From assembly GCA_002015125.1 (NCBI GenBank), contig MUYB01000007.1, forward strand, positions 74,587-107,381: a DNA stretch of 32,795 bases, read 5' to 3'. The DNA comes from [Haemophilus] felis. Its GTDB lineage: Bacteria > Pseudomonadota > Gammaproteobacteria > Enterobacterales > Pasteurellaceae. The notes beneath the pieces were generated by a model, which had not been told where the DNA came from, searched no databases, and saw only the letters and a list, made by a program, of their open reading frames with translations. The position numbers were made by a program, and so were the translations under genes. Below are positions 26,285 to 32,795 of the stretch, piece by piece. Numbering within the stretch: position 1 is the first letter of the stretch; the number at the start of each line of letters is the position of its first letter.

Positions 26285-27103
26285 TTAAAATTTATAACCG
26301 CGGTGTAACGCCACGATACCTGCACTCAAGTTATAGTAACTTACTTGTTCAAAGCCTGCTTCTACCATCATTTGTTTTAATACATCTTGCTCTGGGTGCA
26401 TGCGTATGGACTCCGCTAAATAACGGTAGCTATCGCCGTCATTGACCACCGCTTCCCCAATTTTGGGCAGAATATTAAAAGAATAAAAATTATAGATTTT
26501 GCTAAGCGGATCTAAAATAGGTTTAGAAAATTCAAGCACTAACAAACGACCACCGGGTTTCAGTACACGGAACATTGAGCGTAGTGCTTTATCTTTATCT
26601 GTTACATTGCGTAACCCAAAGCTAATAATTACGCAATCGAAGGTATTATCAGGAAAAGGAAGAGCTTCGGCGTTTGCTTGCACATAATTTACATTTCCGA
26701 CCACACCCAAATTGCGTAATTTTTCACGCCCAACTTGCAACATAGAATCATTGATATCTGCGAGCACTACGGCGCCGTTTGGACCAACTATACGAGAGAA
26801 TTTAGCACTAAAGTCGCCAGTTCCACCTGCAAGATCTAAGACTTTATGACCTTTACGCACGCCACTACAATCAATGGTAAAGCGTTTCCAAACACGATGA
26901 ATACCAAAGGAAAGTAAATCGTTCATTAGATCGTATTTTCCTGCTACGGAATGAAAGACGTTGGCCACCATTTTTTGTTTTTCTGATTTTGCTACGGTTT
27001 TAAAACCAAAATGCGTAGTTTCTTCAATTTCTGGGGCGCTTGCATCCTTAAACTCTGAGTTGGATTGGGGCAATTTTTCCATTGGCTGAATATCTGTCGT
27101 CAT
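26285..27103 (-). CDS. ubiE: Ubiquinone/menaquinone methyltransferase UbiE
   Basis: This 272-residue SAM-dependent C-methyltransferase acts on demethylmenaquinol and the DDMQH2 intermediate of ubiquinone. It has [34 protein letters not shown] (SAM site), [31 protein letters not shown] and [13 protein letters not shown], ending [17 protein letters not shown] disordered N-terminal extension of about 35 residues precedes the catalytic domain. It is the first gene of the ubiE-ubiJ-ubiB set and follows the nhaA terminator. Confidence 0.96.
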   Translation of the reverse strand: MTTDIQPMEKLPQSNSEFKDASAPEIEETTHFGFKTVAKSEKQKMVANVFHSVAGKYDLMNDLLSFGIHRVWKRFTIDCSGVRKGHKVLDLAGGTGDFSAKFSRIVGPNGAVVLADINDSMLQVGREKLRNLGVVGNVNYVQANAEALPFPDNTFDCVIISFGLRNVTDKDKALRSMFRVLKPGGRLLVLEFSKPILDPLSKIYNFYSFNILPKIGEAVVNDGDSYRYLAESIRMHPEQDVLKQMMVEAGFEQVSYYNLSAGIVALHRGYKF

Positions 27104-27143
27104 AATTTGTATTCCTGAAAATAAAACTGACTAAGGATAACAA

Positions 27144-27182
27144 AAAACAGGCTCAATGTAGATGACAAATTGAGCCTGTTTT
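27144..27182 (-). terminator. Terminator of nhaA
   Basis: A 14-bp stem AAAACAGGCTCAAT/ATTGAGCCTGTTTT encloses an 11-nt loop, followed on the minus strand by a T run. It lies between the nhaA stop (27216) and the ubiE start (27103). Confidence 0.9.
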
Positions 27183-27215
27183 GCTAATAAACGAGAATTT
27201 GGATATGTTGAGCTA

Positions 27216-28400
27216 TTAGTTCTCAATCTGCGCTATATCGGCGCTAGTACAGCTTCTTAGTAAGAAATAACCTAATACCGCAGATAAACCTGAGCCCATT
27301 AAAATGCCTAAACGAGCAAGGGCAGTAATATTTTCACCACTATCGCCGCCAAAGGCCAATCCCGCTAGGAACATCGACATAGTAAAACCTATACCGCAGA
27401 GCACGGAAACCGCGAAAATCTGTTTAAAGTTGATGCCTTCGGATAATTTGGCGATACGCAATTTCACTGCAATAAAACAGAAAGAGAAAATACCTAACGG
27501 CTTGCCTACCAATAAACCTAAAGCAATACCTAATGGTAAAGTTGAAGTAAGGTTATTGATTCCCATTCCGAGCAAAGACACTCCAGCGTTACAAAAAGCG
27601 AACAGAGGTAAAATACCAAAGGCACTCCAAGGGGACAAGGCGTGTTCAAAATCATCCAGCGGGCGTTCCCCTTGTTTTCCATTTAATGGAATACAAAAAC
27701 CGATAATTACTCCAGCCAAAGTAGCATGAACACCAGATTTCAAGACAGAAGCCCATAAAATTAAGCCTACGATACCATAAGCTGACAAACTGGTGATTTT
27801 CATTCGATTCATTACAATCAGAATAAACACAGCCACAGCGGCAAAAATAACTGCTTGCAAACTGAGATCATTGGAGAAAAACAAGGCAATTACGACGATT
27901 GCACCTAAGTCATCAATAATCGCTAAGGCTAACAAGAATATTTTTAGCGCTAAAGGTACTCGTTTACCAAGTAAAGCGACTACGCCCAAAGCAAAGGCAA
28001 TATCTGTCGCCATAGGAATTGCCCAACCTTGTTGATATTCCGCAGAATTCTGATTAAGCATAAAGAAAATTAAAGCAGGCACCACCATACCGCCGATAGC
28101 CGCTATAGCAGGGAATATGGCGCGTTGGTAACTGGATAATGAACCTTCAAGTAATTCCCGTTTGACTTCCATTCCTACCAACATGAAAAAGATTGCCATT
28201 AATCCGTCATTTACCCACATTAATAATGGTTTATGGATCATAAACGAACCAATTTGTAAATGAACTGGCATATCTAAGAAGCCAAAATAAAGACCACTAA
28301 AAGGCGTATTAGCTAAAATAATCGCAACAGTAGCGAAAATAAATAATAAAATTCCGCCAGCTGCTTCTTGCTTTAGAAAGTTTTGAATAGGTGTTAGCAT
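27216..28400 (-). CDS. nhaA: Na+/H+ antiporter NhaA
   Basis: This 394-residue antiporter has 12 membrane segments and expels Na+ in exchange for protons. The ion-binding Asp pair is seen in [18 protein letters not shown], and [25 protein letters not shown] and [18 protein letters not shown] are also typical. I chose ATG at 28398-28400 ([16 protein letters not shown]): a purine-rich GGGGGAAAG lies upstream, and family proteins start here, whereas an upstream in-frame ATG would add 14 residues of unlikely sequence. It ends at a strong terminator. Confidence 0.95.
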   Translation of the reverse strand: MLTPIQNFLKQEAAGGILLFIFATVAIILANTPFSGLYFGFLDMPVHLQIGSFMIHKPLLMWVNDGLMAIFFMLVGMEVKRELLEGSLSSYQRAIFPAIAAIGGMVVPALIFFMLNQNSAEYQQGWAIPMATDIAFALGVVALLGKRVPLALKIFLLALAIIDDLGAIVVIALFFSNDLSLQAVIFAAVAVFILIVMNRMKITSLSAYGIVGLILWASVLKSGVHATLAGVIIGFCIPLNGKQGERPLDDFEHALSPWSAFGILPLFAFCNAGVSLLGMGINNLTSTLPLGIALGLLVGKPLGIFSFCFIAVKLRIAKLSEGINFKQIFAVSVLCGIGFTMSMFLAGLAFGGDSGENITALARLGILMGSGLSAVLGYFLLRSCTSADIAQIEN

Positions 28401-28459
28401 TTTTTTCTTTCCCCCATATAAGTCGAACGAGCCATTGCTCAAATTTTATGTTGGTGTAA

Positions 28460-29200
28460 TTAAACCGCAGAACGCTGTCTGACAATTTCAAACAAACACA
28501 CCCCAGTGGCAACGGAGACGTTCAGTGAGGAGACCGATCCTGCCATTGGGATGCTGATTAATTGATCGCAACATTCTCGAGTTAAACGGCGCATTCCGTC
28601 GCCTTCTGCGCCCATCACTAGCGCCAGCGCCCCTGTTAATTTGGTTTGGTAGAGGGTTTCTGTGGCTTCACCAGCGGTGCCGACTACCCAAATATTATGG
28701 CGCTGCTGTAATTCACGCAAAGTGCGAGCTAAATTGGTTACTCGAATAAGTGGCACAACTTCCGCCGCACCGCACGCCACTTTGCGAGCAGTTGCATTGA
28801 GCTGGGCGGATTTGTCTTTGGGGACAATGACGGCGGCGACGCCAGTAGCGTCGGCAGTTCGCAGACAGGCTCCTAAGTTGTGTGGATCAGTAACGCCATC
28901 AAGCACCAGTAGCAGCGGCGACGGCGTTTGTTGCAGAAGCTGCTCGAGGTCATTTTCGTTTAACTCTTTCGCAGGCTGTACTCGTGCCATAATGCCTTGA
29001 TGTACTTCGCCATCGGCTTTTTTGTCGAGGGTTTGACGGTTCACAAATTGCACGGAAATGCCCAGCTGATGCAATTCATTGAGCAAGGGTTGTAGGCGTT
29101 TGTCTTCCCGTCCTTTGAGGGCATACACTTCAATAAAACGCTCTGGCGCATTGCGCAAAAAGGCGCTCACGGCGTGAATGCCGTAAATATGTTCACTCAT
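28460..29200 (-). CDS. rlmB: 23S rRNA (Gm2251) 2'-O-methyltransferase RlmB
   Basis: This 246-residue SpoU/TrmH-type enzyme methylates G2251 in the 23S P-loop. An N-terminal substrate-binding domain is followed by the SPOUT motifs [38 protein letters not shown] and [23 protein letters not shown]. Its start shares one base with the rnr stop (TAATG), so it is coupled to rnr, the arrangement seen in E. coli. Confidence 0.96.
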   Translation of the reverse strand: MSEHIYGIHAVSAFLRNAPERFIEVYALKGREDKRLQPLLNELHQLGISVQFVNRQTLDKKADGEVHQGIMARVQPAKELNENDLEQLLQQTPSPLLLVLDGVTDPHNLGACLRTADATGVAAVIVPKDKSAQLNATARKVACGAAEVVPLIRVTNLARTLRELQQRHNIWVVGTAGEATETLYQTKLTGALALVMGAEGDGMRRLTRECCDQLISIPMAGSVSSLNVSVATGVCLFEIVRQRSAV

Positions 29201-31638
29201 TATTTTTTATCTCTTTTGCTGGTTTTGTGGGTTGCTTTCGTTTTGCTCGCCGTTTTGCTTTTGCTCGCGGCTTTAGTTTTACTGCGGCTTTTGGCTTTAT
29301 GGTTAACGGCGGCTTTTTTGCTGCTTTTTTGGCTTTTTGGGGCGTCTAAACTGTCCGCATAGCGTTGATTTTTCTTTAATTTTTGCTTTGCGGTTTTGCC
29401 TGCTCGACGAGGTTTGCGTTCGCTTGCCAGCAAGCTGAAATCCACTTGCCGTTGCTCAAGACTCACCGCTTCCACTCGCACCCGCACTTTATCGCCAAGG
29501 CGGTAAATCATACCACTATTTTCGCCGATTAAGCGTTGTTTGGCTAAATCAAATTGGTAGTAATCATTGTCTAAGGTGGAAATATGCACTAATCCGTCGA
29601 TAAACAAATCGTCGAGGCGCACAAACAAGCCAAATCCTGTGACAGAAGAAATAATGCCACTAAATTCATTGCCCACTTGATCTTGCATATATTCGCATTT
29701 TAGCCAGTCCGCTACTTCTCGGGTGGCGTCATCGGCACGGCGTTCGGTCATCGAACAGTGATCGCCGAGCAAGTCCATTTCTTCCACGGAATAATGGTAG
29801 CCGCCAGTGTCTGTGGTTTTTCGTTTTGATCCTTTTTGTTTCGCCAAAAGATACTTAATAGTGCGATGCAGAGTTAGGTCAGGGTAGCGGCGGATGGGCG
29901 AGGTGAAATGAGCGTATTGCTCTAACGCCAGTCCAAAATGCCCAATGTTGTCGGCGTGATACACCGCTTGGCTTAAGGAGCGCAGCAACATGGTTTGGAT
30001 CAGCTCGTGATCAGGGCGCTCATGCACTTGTTCCAACAATTCTGCATAATCGGCGGTGCTAGGTTTGTTACCGCCGCCCAACCCCAAACCGCACTCGCTC
30101 AAAAAAGCACGGAAAGCGGTGAGTTTTTCTTCGCTTGGCGTGGCGTGAATGCGGAATAACGCCGCCTCATTGTGTTTTTCCACAAAATTCGCCGCCGCAA
30201 TGTTGGCGAGGATCATACATTCCTCGATGATTTTATGGGCATCGTTGCGCACCACAGGTTCAATGCACTCAATGCGTCCCAATTCATTAAACACAAATTT
30301 GGTTTCGACGGTGTCAAAATCAATGGCGCCTCGTTGTTGGCGAGCGGCAAACAGCGCCTGATACATTTTGTGTAACTCTTGCAAGTGCGGTACTAAACCT
30401 TGATAACGCGCCATTAAGGTTTCATCGCCGTCGAGAATTTTCGCCACTTTGTTATAGGTTAAGCGTGCATGGGAGTTCATCAACCCCTCATAAAATGCAT
30501 AACCCGTGAGTTTGCCTTTGGCGGAAATTTGCATTTCACACACCATACATAAGCGATCCACTTGCGGATTGAGGGAACACAAACCGTTCGACAGCACTTC
30601 AGGCAACATTGGCACCACACGATTGGGGAAGTAAACAGAATTGCCACGCTGGTGCGCTTCCGTATCTAACGCCGTGCGCAAGCGAACATAATAGCTCACA
30701 TCGGCGATAGCCACCCAAAGGGTCCAGCCGCCGCCCCGTTTTTTCTGACAAAATACCGCATCGTCAAAATCACGCGCATCTTCGCCGTCAATGGTCACCA
30801 AGGGCAACTGGCGTAAATCCACTCGACCTTGTTTGGCTTGCTCAGGCACTTCTTCACTGAATTTTTTACATTGTTTCGCCACGTTATCAGGGAATTTGTG
30901 CGGAATATCGTGATTACGCAAAGCAATTTCCACTTCCATTCCTTTCGCCATATTTTCTCCTAAAATTTCCGTGATCATCCCCACGGGCTGACTGAAAGTA
31001 GCGGTGCGTGGCTTCAATTCCACCACCACAACCTGCCCCATACGCGCCCCTTGGCGATGTTCCTGAGGAATTAAAATATCACGGCTAATGCGGCTGTCAT
31101 CAGGCACCACATAACCAATGCCATCCTCAAGGAAAAAGCGCCCCACAATTTGTTTTTTGCTCTGTTGCAACACTCGCACAATGCGCACCTCCTTGCGTCC
31201 CCGACGATCCATACCGCTCGGTTGCGCCAGCACATAATCGCCGTGCATCACTTTTTGCATTTGGCTGTTGGAAATAAACCAATCGCCGTCCTTGCCTTCC
31301 ACTTGCAAAAAGCCATAGCCATCACGATGCCCTAGAACCGTTCCTTTGAGCAAGTCTAATTTTTCAGGTAAGGCATAACGTTTACGTTTGGTGAAAATTA
31401 ACTGCCCGTCATTTTCCATTGCACGCAAACGACGACGCATGCCCTCTTGTTGTTCTTCGTCCGTAATGGCTAGCGCCAGCGTGATTTCCTCACGGCTCAT
31501 AGGTTGATTGTAAGCGCGGATAATTTGCAGAATAAATTCACGACTTGGGATGGGATTATCGTATTTCGATAATTCTTGTTGGTAATTGGGATCTTGCAAA
31601 CTATGTTGGGTTTGTTTGATTTTGTTATTTTTTGACAT
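29200..31638 (-). CDS. rnr: Ribonuclease R
   Basis: This 812-residue 3'-5' exoribonuclease degrades structured RNA. It has an N-terminal winged helix ([21 protein letters not shown]), cold-shock domains with [11 protein letters not shown], and a catalytic RNB domain with [17 protein letters not shown] (metal-binding Asp residues) and [18 protein letters not shown]. An S1 domain follows ([22 protein letters not shown]), then a Lys/Ser/Thr-rich basic tail of about 65 residues. The length is typical. A promoter with -10 at 31765-31770 lies upstream, and it is followed by rlmB in one operon. Confidence 0.96.
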   Translation of the reverse strand: MSKNNKIKQTQHSLQDPNYQQELSKYDNPIPSREFILQIIRAYNQPMSREEITLALAITDEEQQEGMRRRLRAMENDGQLIFTKRKRYALPEKLDLLKGTVLGHRDGYGFLQVEGKDGDWFISNSQMQKVMHGDYVLAQPSGMDRRGRKEVRIVRVLQQSKKQIVGRFFLEDGIGYVVPDDSRISRDILIPQEHRQGARMGQVVVVELKPRTATFSQPVGMITEILGENMAKGMEVEIALRNHDIPHKFPDNVAKQCKKFSEEVPEQAKQGRVDLRQLPLVTIDGEDARDFDDAVFCQKKRGGGWTLWVAIADVSYYVRLRTALDTEAHQRGNSVYFPNRVVPMLPEVLSNGLCSLNPQVDRLCMVCEMQISAKGKLTGYAFYEGLMNSHARLTYNKVAKILDGDETLMARYQGLVPHLQELHKMYQALFAARQQRGAIDFDTVETKFVFNELGRIECIEPVVRNDAHKIIEECMILANIAAANFVEKHNEAALFRIHATPSEEKLTAFRAFLSECGLGLGGGNKPSTADYAELLEQVHERPDHELIQTMLLRSLSQAVYHADNIGHFGLALEQYAHFTSPIRRYPDLTLHRTIKYLLAKQKGSKRKTTDTGGYHYSVEEMDLLGDHCSMTERRADDATREVADWLKCEYMQDQVGNEFSGIISSVTGFGLFVRLDDLFIDGLVHISTLDNDYYQFDLAKQRLIGENSGMIYRLGDKVRVRVEAVSLEQRQVDFSLLASERKPRRAGKTAKQKLKKNQRYADSLDAPKSQKSSKKAAVNHKAKSRSKTKAASKSKTASKTKATHKTSKRDKK

Positions 31639-31764
31639 GTTTTTTTGTTCCTAGTGCGCATGAGAGCGAACTTAATGAATACATATGATGATTATTGGCG
31701 TCAGCGCAACATTTGCGCGAATGATTGAGGTTAAGATAGTGCGTGTTGTGAATGCAGGGGCATC

Positions 31765-31792
31765 ATTATAGGCGTATAAAATTTATTCGCAA
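31765..31792 (-). promoter_or_regulatory. Candidate rnr-rlmB promoter
   Basis: Minus-strand TTGCGA (31787-31792) and a perfect TATAAT (31765-31770) are 16 bp apart, in the 243-nt divergent gap between rnr and hemB. The resulting rnr leader would be about 120 nt. Confidence 0.5.
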
Positions 31793-31842
31793 CTTGAAAG
31801 CAGGATTTCCCTTGCTAAAGACGCATTTTTTTTGTTGAATGA

Positions 31843-32795
<953 letters not shown>

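Noticed and set aside
30383..30391. Haemophilus-type uptake word AAGTGCGGT
   Set aside because: It is a single exact copy inside rnr; one occurrence is no evidence for an uptake signal in this window.

Overview
The window is a chromosomal segment of a gamma-proteobacterium, most likely a member of the Pasteurellaceae. This rests on gene content and protein resemblance: cyaY-recQ-recX, lptM-lysA, the ubiE-ubiJ-ubiB-tatA-tatB-tatC run, rlmB-rnr, and MutS, GlnA and SelA sequences that read like Haemophilus or Pasteurella proteins. The housekeeping part is moderately AT-rich. The first 6.5 kb is visibly more AT-rich in its variable parts and is the accessory region. By eye I found only one exact Haemophilus-type uptake word (AAGTGCGGT, 30383-30391), far fewer than in H. 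influenzae, so I do not name a genus.

Region 1-6501 (all minus strand) holds two modules of an RTX effector locus. Each module is a small membrane-anchored protein, or a pair of small proteins, followed by an RTX protein. Both RTX proteins carry a Neisseria FrpC-like self-processing module that begins at an Asp-Pro bond, followed by glycine-rich calcium-binding repeats. Their N-terminal heads differ. One head (gene running off the left edge) looks like a class 3 lipase with a GHSLG motif. The other is unrecognised, and that gene's 3' end is fused to an incomplete subtilisin-like protease fragment. The shared halves are nearly identical at DNA level in places, so the locus looks like a polymorphic toxin system that exchanges heads.

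Region 6577-18425 is housekeeping. cyaY, recQ and recX form a minus-strand operon. lptM and lysA diverge from it, and a bidirectional terminator separates lysA from glnA. mutS, a YggT-family gene, corA and selA follow on the minus strand. corA has a strong promoter just downstream of selA and a leader of about 220 nt with several potential hairpins.

Region 18428-20175 is a small accessory stretch between selA and the selenocysteine tRNA gene selC. It holds a two-gene operon encoding a YafO-family toxin and an upstream protein unlike the usual YafN antitoxin. The operon has a plausible promoter with a perfect 20-bp palindrome next to it, as expected for an autoregulated toxin-antitoxin operon.

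Region 20196-32795 is again housekeeping: an NSS-family Na+-dependent transporter, the SatP acetate transporter, the Tat translocase genes, the ubiquinone genes ubiB, ubiJ and ubiE, the NhaA antiporter, the rlmB/rnr pair, and hemB, cut by the right edge. HemB carries the cysteine-free, Asp-type metal loop.
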